Notes: a model not told the origin generated them from the sequence alone. A stretch of 64,000 bases of DNA from Palsa-504 sp963744575 (GCA_963744575.1 CAVUUF010000003.1:207356-271355), one strand, 5' to 3'; shown: positions 8,397-17,399, counted from the stretch's first letter. A program made the numbers and translations.

Positions 8397-9381
8397 CCGT
8401 TACCGCGTCGGCGCCGCGCGCGTTGATCACCCGGTCGGCCGCGATCCCGGCCTGCTCCGCCCGGACGGTGCCGTTCGCCAGCCAGTCCAGCTGACCGGGT
8501 GCGTGCGCGTCGGTGTCGATGGCGAACAGGCAGCCGGCCTCGGCGGCCAGCCGCAGCAGCCGGCCCGGCGGGTCCCGGCGCTCCGGCCGGCAGTTGATCT
8601 CGACGGCGACCCCGGCCTCGCGGCAGGCGCCGAACACCGCCTCGGGGTCGAAGGCCGACTCGGGCCTGCGGCCGCGTCCGCCCAGCAAGCGCCCGGTGCA
8701 GTGGCCGAGCACGTCGACGTGCGAGTTGCGCACCGCGGCCACCATCCGGCTGGTCATCGGCCCGGACGGCATCCGCAGCTGGGAATGCACGCTGGCCACC
8801 ACCACGTCGAGCCGGCCGAGCAGGTCCTCGCGCTGGTCGAGTGAGCCGTCCTCCAGGATGTCGACCTCGATCCCGGTCAGGATCCGGAACGGCGCCAGTT
8901 CCTCGTTCAGCTCGCCGATCAGCTCGAGCTGAGCCTCCAGCCGCTGGGCCGACAGCCCGTTGGCCACGGTCAGCCGCGGCGAGTGGTCGGTCAGCGCGAT
9001 CCACTCGTGCCCGAGGTCGCGGGCCGCCTCGGCCATCTCCCGCGGCGGGCTGCCGCCATCGGACCAGTCCGAGTGCGTGTGGCAGTCGCCGCGCAGCGCC
9101 GCCCGCAGGCCGTCCCGCGGCGCGGCCGGCTGCTCGGCGAGCAGCCGGGCCAGGTACCCGGGCACCTCGCCGCGCGCCGCCTCGACCACCACCTGGGCGG
9201 TGGTGTCGCCGATGCCCTTCAGCGCCTGCAGCGTGCCCGCGGCCACACGCTGTTCCAGCTCGCTCGCGGGCAGCCCGGCCACCACCCCCGCGGCACGCCG
9301 GAAGGCCTGGACACGGTACGTCGGCGCACCGCCCCGCTCCAGCTCGAACGCGATCTGCCGCAGCGCCTGGACAGGATCCAC
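8389..9381 (-). CDS. PHP domain phosphoesterase with N-terminal helix-hairpin-helix
   Basis: A 330-residue protein. Residues 1-80 resemble the helix-hairpin-helix region of family X DNA polymerases (LKGIGDTTAQVVVEAARG). From about 95 a PHP metallohydrolase follows, with metal-ligand motifs CHTHSDWSDG, ALTDHS, GIEVDI, ASVHS, LGHCTGR, EINCRPERRDPP and AIDTDAHA. All expected His/Asp/Glu ligands are present, so it is probably an active trinuclear metal phosphoesterase. The polymerase domain that usually precedes PHP in PolX is absent. A role in DNA end processing or in phosphate-ester hydrolysis is possible. It is 15 bp downstream of the acyl-CoA synthetase gene. Confidence 0.85.
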   Translation of the reverse strand: MDPVQALRQIAFELERGGAPTYRVQAFRRAAGVVAGLPASELEQRVAAGTLQALKGIGDTTAQVVVEAARGEVPGYLARLLAEQPAAPRDGLRAALRGDCHTHSDWSDGGSPPREMAEAARDLGHEWIALTDHSPRLTVANGLSAQRLEAQLELIGELNEELAPFRILTGIEVDILEDGSLDQREDLLGRLDVVVASVHSQLRMPSGPMTSRMVAAVRNSHVDVLGHCTGRLLGGRGRRPESAFDPEAVFGACREAGVAVEINCRPERRDPPGRLLRLAAEAGCLFAIDTDAHAPGQLDWLANGTVRAEQAGIAADRVINARGADAVTGS

Positions 9382-9396
9382 GTCCGCACTCCTGCT

Positions 9397-11043
9397 TCAG
9401 GCTGTCCCGATGCGCTTGTCGTGGCCGGCCCATTCGCGGTCGCGCAGGACGAACTTCTGGGTCTTGCCGGTCGAGGTCTTGGGCAGCGGCCCGAACTCGA
9501 TCGAGTCCGGGCACTTGTAGTGCGCCAGCCGCTCCCGGCAGAACGCGATGATCTCCTCCGCGGTCGCCGTGGCGCCCTGGTTGAGGGTGACGAACGCCTT
9601 GGGCCGCTCGCCCCAGTGCGGGTGCGGGATCCCGATGACCGCGCACTCCAGCACGGCGGGGTGGGCCGCGATGGCCTGCTCGACCTCGATGCTGGAGATG
9701 TTCTCGCCGCCGGAGATGATGATGTCCTTGCCGCGGTCGCGCAGCTCGATGCTGCCGTCGGGATGCCACACGGCCAGGTCCCCGGAATGGAACCAGCCCC
9801 CGGCGAACGCCCGGGCGGTGGCGACCTCGTCGTGGAAGTAGCCGCTCATCACGTTGTTGCCGCGCATGACCACCTCGCCCATCGTCTGCCCGTCCCGCGG
9901 GACGTCGTTCAGCTGCTCGTCGACGACGCGGACCAGGTCGGCGGAGGGATAGGCCTGGCCCTGGCGCGCCAGGTACGTCGCGCGCTGCTTCATCGGAAGC
10001 TCGCGCCAGGCCTCCTGCTCGGGGCACACGGTGATCGGGCCGTAGGTCTCGGTCAGGCCGTAGACGTGCACGACGCGGAAGTTCAGCTCGCTCATCCGGG
10101 CGAACAGCGTCGGCGACGGCGGCGCGGCGGCCACCATCGCGGTCACCGGCCGGTCCAGGCGGTGCGCCCTGGGGTGGTTGAGGACCATCAGCTGGACGGT
10201 CGGCGCGCCGTTGTAATGCGTCACGCCCTCGCCGTCGATCAGGTCCCACACGCGCTCGGGGTCCACCGCGCGCATGGTCACGTGCCGCGCCCCCACCGCG
10301 GTGACCGCCCACGGGAAGCACCAGCCGTTGCAGTGGAACATCGGCAGCGTCCACAGGTACACCGAATCGGTGCCCATCCCGGCCACGATCACCTCGCTCA
10401 GCGCGTTCAGGTACGCGCCGCGGTAGGTGTACTGCACCCCCTTGGGCCGGCCCGTGGTGCCGGAGGTGTAGTTGATCGAGATCGTCTCCTCCTCGTGCTC
10501 GAGCCAGCTGGCCGGCATCACCGGCGAGGCGGCGGCCAGGAGCTCCTCGTAGGGATCCGCCGCCCCGGCATCTGCACCGGCACCGGCACCGGCATAGCGG
10601 ATCACGGTCACGCCCGCCAGGTCCAGCGGCGCGGCCAGCGCCTCAAGCGCGGCATCGAGCAGCAGGTAGCGCGCGCCGCTGTGGGCCAGGATGTATCCGA
10701 CCTCGGCGCTGGCCAGCCGGTTATTGACCGCGACCAGGACCCCGCCCGCCGCCGGCACCCCGAAGTGCGCCTCGAGCATCGCCGACGAGTTGAATAGCAG
10801 CGTGGCGACGCGGTCGCCCTTGCCCAGCCCGGCCGACCGCAGCGCGTTGGCCAGCCGCCACGACCGCTCCGCGAGGTCCCGGTAGGAGCGCCGCCGGTCG
10901 CCGTCCACGACTGCGGTCTTGTCCGGGTAGATGTACGCCGCCCGGCGCAGGAACTCGACCGGGTTCAGCTCGGACCGGAACACCTGGCCCGGTGCCGCGT
11001 CAGGCCCGGACGCACCGGGGGCTTCGGAAAGTACACCGCTCAT
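9397..11043 (-). CDS. Long/medium-chain acyl-CoA synthetase (AMP-binding)
   Basis: Activates a carboxylic acid with ATP to the acyl-adenylate and then the CoA thioester. The 548-residue protein has the AMP-binding P-loop YTSGTTGRPKG at 192-202, YGLTETYGP for adenine binding, GWFHSGDLA and RGKDIIISGGENIS in the hinge, and the C-terminal catalytic lysine in PKTSTGKTQKF. A low-complexity Ala/Gly stretch near 152-160 comes from a GCACCG-type hexamer repeat. A strong GAAGGAGG ribosome site precedes the ATG. It is transcribed divergently from citrate synthase and probably co-transcribed with the PHP gene. Confidence 0.88.
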   Translation of the reverse strand: MSGVLSEAPGASGPDAAPGQVFRSELNPVEFLRRAAYIYPDKTAVVDGDRRRSYRDLAERSWRLANALRSAGLGKGDRVATLLFNSSAMLEAHFGVPAAGGVLVAVNNRLASAEVGYILAHSGARYLLLDAALEALAAPLDLAGVTVIRYAGAGAGADAGAADPYEELLAAASPVMPASWLEHEEETISINYTSGTTGRPKGVQYTYRGAYLNALSEVIVAGMGTDSVYLWTLPMFHCNGWCFPWAVTAVGARHVTMRAVDPERVWDLIDGEGVTHYNGAPTVQLMVLNHPRAHRLDRPVTAMVAAAPPSPTLFARMSELNFRVVHVYGLTETYGPITVCPEQEAWRELPMKQRATYLARQGQAYPSADLVRVVDEQLNDVPRDGQTMGEVVMRGNNVMSGYFHDEVATARAFAGGWFHSGDLAVWHPDGSIELRDRGKDIIISGGENISSIEVEQAIAAHPAVLECAVIGIPHPHWGERPKAFVTLNQGATATAEEIIAFCRERLAHYKCPDSIEFGPLPKTSTGKTQKFVLRDREWAGHDKRIGTA

Positions 11044-11160
11044 CGCCCGCCTCCTTCGATGAAGCCCACCATAACGGCCGGCACCGGGGGAGGGATAGCG
11101 CGGTAAAAAGCTGAGACATGTGTTCGTCGTCGGGTCTGTCTAGCACCTAGCCAGACCGCC

Positions 11161-11166
11161 TATGGT
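11161..11166 (+). promoter_or_regulatory. Putative -10 box placing transcription at the citrate synthase ATG
   Basis: TATGGT ends six bases before the ATG at 11173 and no Shine-Dalgarno sequence precedes the start. This spacing predicts a leaderless mRNA starting at or next to the A of ATG. The -35 region is weak. Confidence 0.4.
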
Positions 11167-11172
11167 CGAGAC

Positions 11173-12459
11173 ATGACCACGAATGACATGCTGCGCGTAA
11201 CCGACTCACGCACCGGCCGCAGCTACGAACTCCCTATCGTCGACGGCGCTATCCGCGCGATTGACCTTCGGCAGATCAAGGCGTCCGATGATGACTTCGG
11301 GCTGCTCTCCTACGATCCGGCGTTCCAGAACACCGCCAGCTGTCGCAGCGCCATCACCTTCATCGACGGTGACAAAGGCATCCTGCGCTACCGCGGTTAC
11401 CCGATCGAGGATCTCGCGAGCCACGCGTCCTTCCTGGACGTGGCGTGGCTGCTGCTGCGCGGCGAACTGCCCGACAAGGAAGGGTCGGCGGGGTGGGCCC
11501 ACCAGATCTCCCACCACACCTACGTGCACGAGAACGTCAAGAAGTTCATCGACGGCTTCCACCACGACGCTCATCCGATGGGCATCCTGGTCAGCACGCT
11601 GGCCGCGCTGTCCACCTTCTACCCCGAGGCGAGCGCGGTCCACGACCGGGCCAACCAGGACCAGCAGGTGGTGCGGCTCATCGCCAAGATGCCGACGCTC
11701 GCGGCCTTCGCCTACCGGCACGCCCGCGGGCTGCCGTACGCGTACCCGGACGACGACCTGTCCTACGCCGGCAACTTCCTCAACATGATGGCGCGGATGA
11801 CCGAGCCCAAGTACGACCCGGACCCAGTGCTCGAGCACGCCCTGGACGTGCTGTTCATCCTGCACGCTGACCACGAGCAGAATTGCTCGACCAACGCGAT
11901 GCGCAGCGTGGCCAGCTCCCAGGTCGACCCGTACTCGGCGGCCGCGGCGGCCGCGGCGGCGCTCTACGGCCCGCTGCACGGCGGCGCCAACGAGCAGGTG
12001 CTGAAGATGCTGCACCAGATCGGCTCGGTCGACAACGTGCCCGCCTACATCAACCGGGTCAAGAACGGCGAGCTGCGCCTGATGGGGTTCGGCCACCGGG
12101 TGTACAAGAACCATGACCCGCGGGCCACGATCATCAAGGGCGCCGCCGACCAGGTGTTCGAGGTGACCGGGCGCAACCCGCTGCTCGACATCGCGCTCGA
12201 GCTGGAGCGGATCGCGCTCGAGGACGACTACTTCGTCAGCCACAAGCTCTACCCGAACGTGGACTTCTACTCCGGCATCATCTACCAGGCGATGGGCTTC
12301 CCGGTGGCGATGTTCCCGGTGCTGTTCGCCATCGGCCGGATGCCCGGCTGGCTGGCCCACTGGCAGGAGGGCTCCAAGGACCCGGAGCAGAAGATCGCCC
12401 GGCCGCGGCAGATCTACGTCGGCGAGACAATGCGTCACCTGGACGGGGAGGACGCCTGA
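11173..12459 (+). CDS. gltA: Citrate synthase, type II
   Basis: Condenses acetyl-CoA and oxaloacetate to citrate at the entry of the TCA cycle, in the cytoplasm. The 428-residue length and N-terminal beta domain fit the bacterial type II hexameric enzyme. Catalytic residues are visible: His269 in GPLHGGANEQ, His308 in MGFGHRVYKN, and Asp364 in PNVDFYSG. The gene probably has a leaderless transcript. It lies 14 bp upstream of the fumarylacetoacetase gene, which would deliver fumarate to the same cycle. It faces away from an acyl-CoA synthetase gene. Confidence 0.95.
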   Translation: MTTNDMLRVTDSRTGRSYELPIVDGAIRAIDLRQIKASDDDFGLLSYDPAFQNTASCRSAITFIDGDKGILRYRGYPIEDLASHASFLDVAWLLLRGELPDKEGSAGWAHQISHHTYVHENVKKFIDGFHHDAHPMGILVSTLAALSTFYPEASAVHDRANQDQQVVRLIAKMPTLAAFAYRHARGLPYAYPDDDLSYAGNFLNMMARMTEPKYDPDPVLEHALDVLFILHADHEQNCSTNAMRSVASSQVDPYSAAAAAAAALYGPLHGGANEQVLKMLHQIGSVDNVPAYINRVKNGELRLMGFGHRVYKNHDPRATIIKGAADQVFEVTGRNPLLDIALELERIALEDDYFVSHKLYPNVDFYSGIIYQAMGFPVAMFPVLFAIGRMPGWLAHWQEGSKDPEQKIARPRQIYVGETMRHLDGEDA

Positions 12460-12473
12460 TCACGTACCTGGAC

Positions 12474-13640
12474 GTGCCGCCGGAGTTCGGGGTGGCCAAC
12501 CTGCCCTACGGCGTGTTCTCGGCCGATGGCGCGGCCAGGGTCGGGGTCCGGATCGGTGACTCGGTCCTGGACCTCGCTCAGGCACTCGGCGGGCAGGTGT
12601 TCAGCGAACCGTCGCTGAACGCCTTCATGGCGCAGGGCCGGGCCCGTTGGGACGATGTCCGGGCCCGGATCACCGAACTGCTCACCGACGAGCGGTACCG
12701 CGGCGCCGTCGAGTCCGCGCTGCGCCCGCTGTCCGCGGTCGAGCTGCGCCTGCCGTTCACGGCGGGGGACTACGTGGAATTCTTCGGCAACGAGTATCAC
12801 GCGGCCAATGCCGGGCGGATATTCAGGCCAGGCAGCGACCCGCTCACTCCCAACTGGAAGCACATGCCCATCGGCTATCACGGCCGGTCGGGCACCATCG
12901 TGCTGTCCGGCACGCCGGTCGCGCGCCCGCACGGCCAGCGTCCGCCCCGGCCGGGGGAGGAAGGCCCCACGTTCGGGCCGTCCCGGCGGCTCGACTTCGA
13001 GGCCGAGGTCGGCTTCGTGGTCGGCGCGGGCTCAGCCGGGCCGGTGAGGGTGAGCGAGTTCGCCGAGCACGTGTTCGGCGTGTTCCTGGTCAACGACTGG
13101 TCCTCCCGTGACCTGCAGACCTGGGAGTCCCGGCCGCTCGGCCCGTTCCTGGCCAAGTCGTTCGCCACCTCGATCTCGCCGTGGGTGGTGCCGCTCGAGG
13201 CGCTTGAGCACGCCCGGGTCAGCCCGCCGCCCCGAGATCCCGAACTCCTGCCCTACCTGACCGACACCGGCAAGTGGGGCCTGGATCTCGCGCTCGAGGT
13301 CCGGCTCAACGGGCAGGTAGTGGCGCGACCGCCGTTCGCAGCCACGTACTGGACGGCCGCGCAGATGCTGGCCCACATGACCGTGAACGGCGCCCCGGCC
13401 CGCACCGGCGACCTGTTCGCCTCGGGCACGGTCAGCGGCCCGCAACGGGACCAGCGCGGCTGCCTGCTCGAGCTGAGCTGGGGCGGCGCCGAGCCGCTCA
13501 CGCTGGCCGACGGGTCGGTACGCAGCTACCTGGCGGACGGCGACGAGGTCACGATCAGCGCCACCGCGCCCGGCGCCGACGGCAGCCGGATCGGCCTCGG
13601 CGAGGTCACCGGCCGGATCCAGCCGGCGGCTGATCCCTGA
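12474..13640 (+). CDS. fahA: Fumarylacetoacetase
   Basis: Hydrolyses fumarylacetoacetate to fumarate and acetoacetate in tyrosine/homogentisate breakdown. The 388-residue protein has NLPYGVFS at the N terminus, EYHAANAG with the catalytic histidine (His109), MPIGYHGRSG, the metal-ligand pair in LDFEAEVGF, VNDWSSRDLQ and PLGPFLAKSF. At the position where mouse FAH has metal ligand Asp126 (TDF), this protein has Glu102 (VEF), an unusual substitution. I start at GTG 12474; an in-frame CTG at 12456 inside the citrate synthase end could give a longer start. The rest of the homogentisate pathway is not in the window. Confidence 0.9.
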   Translation: MPPEFGVANLPYGVFSADGAARVGVRIGDSVLDLAQALGGQVFSEPSLNAFMAQGRARWDDVRARITELLTDERYRGAVESALRPLSAVELRLPFTAGDYVEFFGNEYHAANAGRIFRPGSDPLTPNWKHMPIGYHGRSGTIVLSGTPVARPHGQRPPRPGEEGPTFGPSRRLDFEAEVGFVVGAGSAGPVRVSEFAEHVFGVFLVNDWSSRDLQTWESRPLGPFLAKSFATSISPWVVPLEALEHARVSPPPRDPELLPYLTDTGKWGLDLALEVRLNGQVVARPPFAATYWTAAQMLAHMTVNGAPARTGDLFASGTVSGPQRDQRGCLLELSWGGAEPLTLADGSVRSYLADGDEVTISATAPGADGSRIGLGEVTGRIQPAADP

Positions 13641-13676
13641 CCCGCGCCCTCGGTGAGCTCGCGATCAACAGCCCGC

Positions 13677-13856
13677 TCAGGCCAGTTCGATCCCGAAGTA
13701 GGCGCCCTGGTCGTCGTGCACGATCCGGGCCGAACCCGACCAGCCGGCGAAGCCCCCGGTGCCGGTGCCCGGCACGATGTGGCCGAACCAGGTGGCCGGG
13801 CCGGACTCGAGCCCGCCGTGCTGCACGGTCACCGCGCCCTCCCGCTGGTTTACCAG
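13677..13856 (-). pseudogene. C-terminal remnant of a DUF3224 protein
   Basis: In one minus-strand frame, about 55 residues (from GAVTVQHGGLESGPATW through VPGTGTGGFAGWSGSARIV) match the C-terminal end of DUF3224 proteins, with the characteristic VPGTGTG..GFAG..G core. The N-terminal two thirds of the family is missing; upstream the DNA is occupied by the SnoaL-like gene in another frame. It looks like a truncated leftover. Confidence 0.5.
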
Positions 13857-14221
13857 CGCTCGACCAGGTGCTCGCGGCCCGGCGGCGGTTCGTAGGGCTC
13901 CGGCCAGAAGTCCGTGACCCGGGAGATCAGCCCGTCGGCGAACTCGAAGAACGCCATGGCGTCGTCGGTGCGGTCGTCGATGCGCCACTCGAACCACACC
14001 ACTGCGTGCTGCTCGTCGGCGATGATGACCTTGGGCCGCAGATGCCAGTCGCCGGGATACTCCTGGTTGAACCGCAGGTAGCGGTCGCGCCCGCGGATCC
14101 GCTCCCGGGACTGCGGGATCTCGTAGACCACGCCGGGATGCAGTAGCGCGGCCCAGGCATCCCAGTCGCGGGCCTCCAGGCTCGTGATGAAGCGCTCGAC
14201 GACTTCGGAGTTGCCACTCAC
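13850..14221 (-). CDS. SnoaL-like / NTF2-like fold protein
   Basis: A 123-residue protein of the NTF2-like superfamily: a cone-shaped small domain that binds a hydrophobic ligand or acts as isomerase, hydrolase or cyclase. Visible are VVERFITSLEARDWDAWAAL at the N terminus, YEIPQSRERIRGRD near 32, and the strand VVWFEWRIDDRTDDAMAFFE followed by RVTDFWPEPYEPP. Length fits the family. The precise reaction cannot be read from sequence. Its stop abuts the DUF3224 remnant, and the kup gene lies upstream in the opposite sense of neither operon. Confidence 0.75.
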   Translation of the reverse strand: MSGNSEVVERFITSLEARDWDAWAALLHPGVVYEIPQSRERIRGRDRYLRFNQEYPGDWHLRPKVIIADEQHAVVWFEWRIDDRTDDAMAFFEFADGLISRVTDFWPEPYEPPPGREHLVERW

Positions 14222-14257
14222 CCCAGCAACCTATCGCACGGTCATGCCGGGACAGGG

Positions 14258-16180
14258 TTAGAGCTCGATGCGTGAGCCCATGATGACGGTGCGTTCGCGG
14301 GGAAGCCGGAAGTACTCGGCGGCGTCGGCGGTGATCCGTGACGTCGCGATGAACAGGCGCTTGCGCCAGCGGCTCATGCCCGGTGCGTGGCCTTGGACGA
14401 GCTCGATGCGCGACACGAAGTACGACAGCTTGTCGTCATCCGCCGGGCTTTCGATGCCGGCGTCGCGGATCAGCGCCATGAGGCCGGGGACGTTGGTGTG
14501 GTCCATGTAGCCGAAGCGGGCGGTGACGTAGGTGATCCGGTCGTCTGTGTACCCGAGGTCGTCGATCTGCAGCCGCTCCTCGGCGGGGACGTGGGGCGCG
14601 GGCGTCGTCTCGATCGAGAGGATGAGGACGTGCTCGTGGAGGATCTCGTTGTGTTCGACGTTGGCCCGCAGCGCCAGCGGGGCGGTGGCCTTGCCGCGGT
14701 TGAGGAAGACGGCGGTGCCCGGCACCCGGTGCAGCGGGGGCTTCATCTCGTGCAGCTGCTGGATGAACTCCGGGAGCGGCCCTTCGGCGTGGACCCGCCG
14801 CACGGTGACGAGTTCGCGGCCTCGCTGCCAGGTGGTGAAGATGGTGAAGGCGATGAGGCCGATCAGCAGCGGAAGCCACGCTCCGTGGGTCAGCTTGGTC
14901 AGGTTGGCGGCGAAAAAGAGCAGGTCGATGGCGAGCAGGACGCCGCCGCCCGCCAGCACGATCCATAGCGGCGTGCGCCACTGGTGACGGGCGTAGTAGA
15001 AGAACAGCAGGGTGGTGATCGTGATCGTGCCGGTCACGGCCGTGCCGTAGGCGTACGCCAGCGCGGCCGAGCTCCGGAATGTGATCACGAGGGTCAGGAC
15101 GGATACCAGCAGCAGCCAGTTGATCCACGGGACGTAGATCTGGCCCATCATCTGTTCCGAGGTGTACTGGATGCGCAGTCGCGGCAGGTAGCCGAGCTGC
15201 CCGGCCTGGTGCGCGACCGAGAAGGCGCCGCTGATGACCGCCTGCGAGGCGATGACGGTCGCCACGGTAGCCAGGAACACCAGCGGGAGCCTGGCCCACC
15301 CCGGGGCCAGCAGGAAGAAGGGGTTGCTGATGCTGGCCGGGTGACCCAGGACCAGGGCACCCTGTCCCAGGTAGTTCAGGATGCAGGCGGGGAAGACGAC
15401 CAGCAGCCAGGCGCGCCTGACCGGCGAGCGGCCGAAGTGCCCCATGTCCGCGTACAGCGCCTCGGCGCCGGTGACGGCCAGGACGACAGCGGTCAGGGAG
15501 AAGAACGCGATGCCGAAGTGGCCGAAAAGGAACCCGATCGCGTAGCTGGGCGACAGCGCCTCCAGGATCACCGGGTGCGCGGCGATGCCCCGCACGCCGA
15601 GCACGCCGAGCACGGTGAACCAGACGCCCATGACCGGCCCGAACATCCGCCCCACGGCGCCCGTGCCCAGCCGCTGAGCCAGGAACAGGATGATGATGAT
15701 CGCCACCGTGATGGGGATGACCAGGCCGGACACTGACGGTGCCGCGATCTTGACGCCCTCGACCGCCGAAAGCACCGAAATGGCGGGCGTGATCATGCTG
15801 TCGCCGAAGAACAGCGAGGCCCCGAAGATCCCGAGCACCGACAGCACAGCCTTGGCCCGGCGTCCCCCGGGCAGCGCCCGTCGGCGGATCAAGGCGATCA
15901 GCGCCATGATCCCGCCCTCGCCGTCGTTGTCGGCCCGCATCACGAGCGTGACGTACGTGACGGTGACGATGATCGTCACCGACCAGAAGATCAGCGAGAC
16001 GACCCCGAAGATGCTGTCGTGCGACACCTTGACGGGGTGCGGATCGCTCGGATTGAAAAGCGTCTGGACGGTGTACAGGGGGCTCGTCCCGATGTCCCCG
16101 AAGACAACTCCGAGCGCGCCGATCGCGAGAGCCGCCTGGGCGCCGGTACGCCGGCCTGTGCTCACCGTGTCAGTGCTCAC
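14258..16180 (-). CDS. kup: Kup/HAK/KT potassium uptake transporter
   Basis: A 640-residue integral membrane protein importing K+, probably with H+. The N-terminal signature GVVFGDIGTSPLYT is followed by about twelve hydrophobic helices to residue ~460, with a cytoplasmic tail. A central block with NDGEGGIMALIALI and SVLSAVEGVK is typical of Kup. The long upstream frame extension is rejected: GTG at 16180 has GGGGAGG eight bases upstream and gives the normal N terminus. A second GTG at 16165 is possible. It is divergent from a LacI-type gene that starts at 16362. Confidence 0.93.
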   Translation of the reverse strand: MSTDTVSTGRRTGAQAALAIGALGVVFGDIGTSPLYTVQTLFNPSDPHPVKVSHDSIFGVVSLIFWSVTIIVTVTYVTLVMRADNDGEGGIMALIALIRRRALPGGRRAKAVLSVLGIFGASLFFGDSMITPAISVLSAVEGVKIAAPSVSGLVIPITVAIIIILFLAQRLGTGAVGRMFGPVMGVWFTVLGVLGVRGIAAHPVILEALSPSYAIGFLFGHFGIAFFSLTAVVLAVTGAEALYADMGHFGRSPVRRAWLLVVFPACILNYLGQGALVLGHPASISNPFFLLAPGWARLPLVFLATVATVIASQAVISGAFSVAHQAGQLGYLPRLRIQYTSEQMMGQIYVPWINWLLLVSVLTLVITFRSSAALAYAYGTAVTGTITITTLLFFYYARHQWRTPLWIVLAGGGVLLAIDLLFFAANLTKLTHGAWLPLLIGLIAFTIFTTWQRGRELVTVRRVHAEGPLPEFIQQLHEMKPPLHRVPGTAVFLNRGKATAPLALRANVEHNEILHEHVLILSIETTPAPHVPAEERLQIDDLGYTDDRITYVTARFGYMDHTNVPGLMALIRDAGIESPADDDKLSYFVSRIELVQGHAPGMSRWRKRLFIATSRITADAAEYFRLPRERTVIMGSRIEL

Positions 16181-16299
16181 CGTGTCAGCCTCCCCGCCCC
16201 GGCGAACTTCCACGCGCCACCCTAACCAACGATCTCGTAACCGTCGGCCGACACCACCACCACGACGTCGGCCGCGGCGCGACCAGCCACGATGCCGCG

Positions 16300-16328
16300 T
16301 TGACACCGTCTCCCCCCGGCCGTATGGT
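16300..16328 (+). promoter_or_regulatory. Sigma-70-type promoter of the LacI gene
   Basis: TTGACA at 16300-16305, a 17-bp spacer, and TATGGT at 16323-16328. This is the best consensus promoter in the window. The operator at 16328 overlaps its downstream edge. Confidence 0.7.
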
Positions 16329-16341
16329 TGGAGCGCTCCAA
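16328..16341. promoter_or_regulatory. LacI-type autoregulatory operator
   Basis: The perfect palindrome TTGGAGCGCTCCAA has the central CG of LacI-family operators. It sits exactly over the predicted transcription start between the -10 box and the ribosome site, so binding would block initiation. The adjacent LacI protein is the obvious ligand. Confidence 0.7.
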
Positions 16342-16361
16342 CAATTTTCCGAGGAGGGCCC

Positions 16362-17399
16362 GTGGCCACCTCAGGGCGAACCGCCCGGAAGCCCACCCTG
16401 GAGACCGTCGCGGCCCGGGCCGGCGTGTCCAGGTCGCTGGTGTCGCTCGTGCTCCGCAACTCACCAAAGGTCAGCGCCACTAGCCGCGAGGCCGTCATGC
16501 GCGCCGTGGCCGAACTCGGCTACCGGCCCAACGCGGCCGCCCGGCTGCTTGCCGAGCGTCAGTCGCACACGATCGGGGTACTGCTGAACGACCTGCGCCA
16601 GCCCTGGTTCGCCGACATGCTCGACGGGCTGACGCCGGCGCTGCACGCGGGCGGCAAGCACATCTTGCTGGGCGATGGCCGCATCGACCGGATGCTGGAC
16701 GAGACCCTCACCTGGTCCTTCCTTGACCTCGGCGTCGACGGGCTGGTCCTGGCCGGTTCCATCCCCATGTCGCAGGCGATCATCGACGCGGCCAGCCAGA
16801 TCCCGACCGTAGCCGTCGGCGGCCGCGGCCTTGACGCCGACCTCCCTTTCGTCGACATCCTCGCCAACGACAACCACCTCGGCGGGACGCTCGCGGTCCG
16901 GCACCTGATCGAACTCGGGCACACCCAGATCGCGCATATCCACGGCCTGCCCAGCGTGGCCGGCCGCCTGCGCATGCAGGGTTACGAAGACACGATGCGC
17001 GACGCCGGCCTCGGCGGGAACATCCGCATCGAGGCCGGGGACATGAGCGAAGAAGGCGGCTACCGCGCGGCGGTCCGCCTGCTGAGCGGCCCCGGCCGGC
17101 CGACCGCCGTCTTCGCGGCCAACGACCTGACCTGTGTCGGCGCCCTGTCCGCCGCCGCGGCCCTCGGCGTCCGGGTCCCCGGGGAGCTGTCCCTCGCCGG
17201 CTTCGACAACTCCGTCTTCGCCCGCCTGCGGGCGCTGTGGCTCACCAGCGTCGACGCCACCGCGTTCGAAGTGGGTCAGCGGGCGGCCCGGATGCTCATG
17301 GCGCGCATCGCGCGCCCGGACACGCCCGGCGAAACCGTGCTGCTGCCGCCGCGGCTGGAGATACGAGGCTCGACCGGCCCCGCGCCGGGCGGGGATTGA
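16362..17399 (+). CDS. LacI family transcriptional regulator
   Basis: A 345-residue repressor. The HTH is at about residues 13-34 (TLETVAARAGVSRSLVSLVL), then the hinge helix NAAARLLAERQ and a periplasmic-binding-protein-like core with ANDNHLGGTLAVRHLIELGH and VFAANDLTCVGAL. Start GTG 16362 follows GAGGAGG at 16351-16357; a long upstream extension of the frame runs antisense to kup and is not used. The promoter and overlapping operator indicate autoregulation. The ligand is unknown; the inositol/moc genes 1-4 kb downstream are candidate targets, by proximity only. Confidence 0.88.
   Translation: MATSGRTARKPTLETVAARAGVSRSLVSLVLRNSPKVSATSREAVMRAVAELGYRPNAAARLLAERQSHTIGVLLNDLRQPWFADMLDGLTPALHAGGKHILLGDGRIDRMLDETLTWSFLDLGVDGLVLAGSIPMSQAIIDAASQIPTVAVGGRGLDADLPFVDILANDNHLGGTLAVRHLIELGHTQIAHIHGLPSVAGRLRMQGYEDTMRDAGLGGNIRIEAGDMSEEGGYRAAVRLLSGPGRPTAVFAANDLTCVGALSAAAALGVRVPGELSLAGFDNSVFARLRALWLTSVDATAFEVGQRAARMLMARIARPDTPGETVLLPPRLEIRGSTGPAPGGD

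Noticed and set aside
8369..10354. 661-residue minus-strand frame across the PHP and acyl-CoA synthetase genes
   Set aside because: It is a shifted-frame shadow of both well-supported genes.
15690..16361. N-terminal extension of the LacI frame upstream of GTG 16362
   Set aside because: It runs antisense through kup, has no HTH-related sequence, and the promoter, operator and ribosome site all lie downstream of it.
16181..16498. Upstream extension of kup
   Set aside because: Arg-rich, overlaps the divergent LacI gene; GTG 16180 has a good ribosome site and the normal Kup N terminus.
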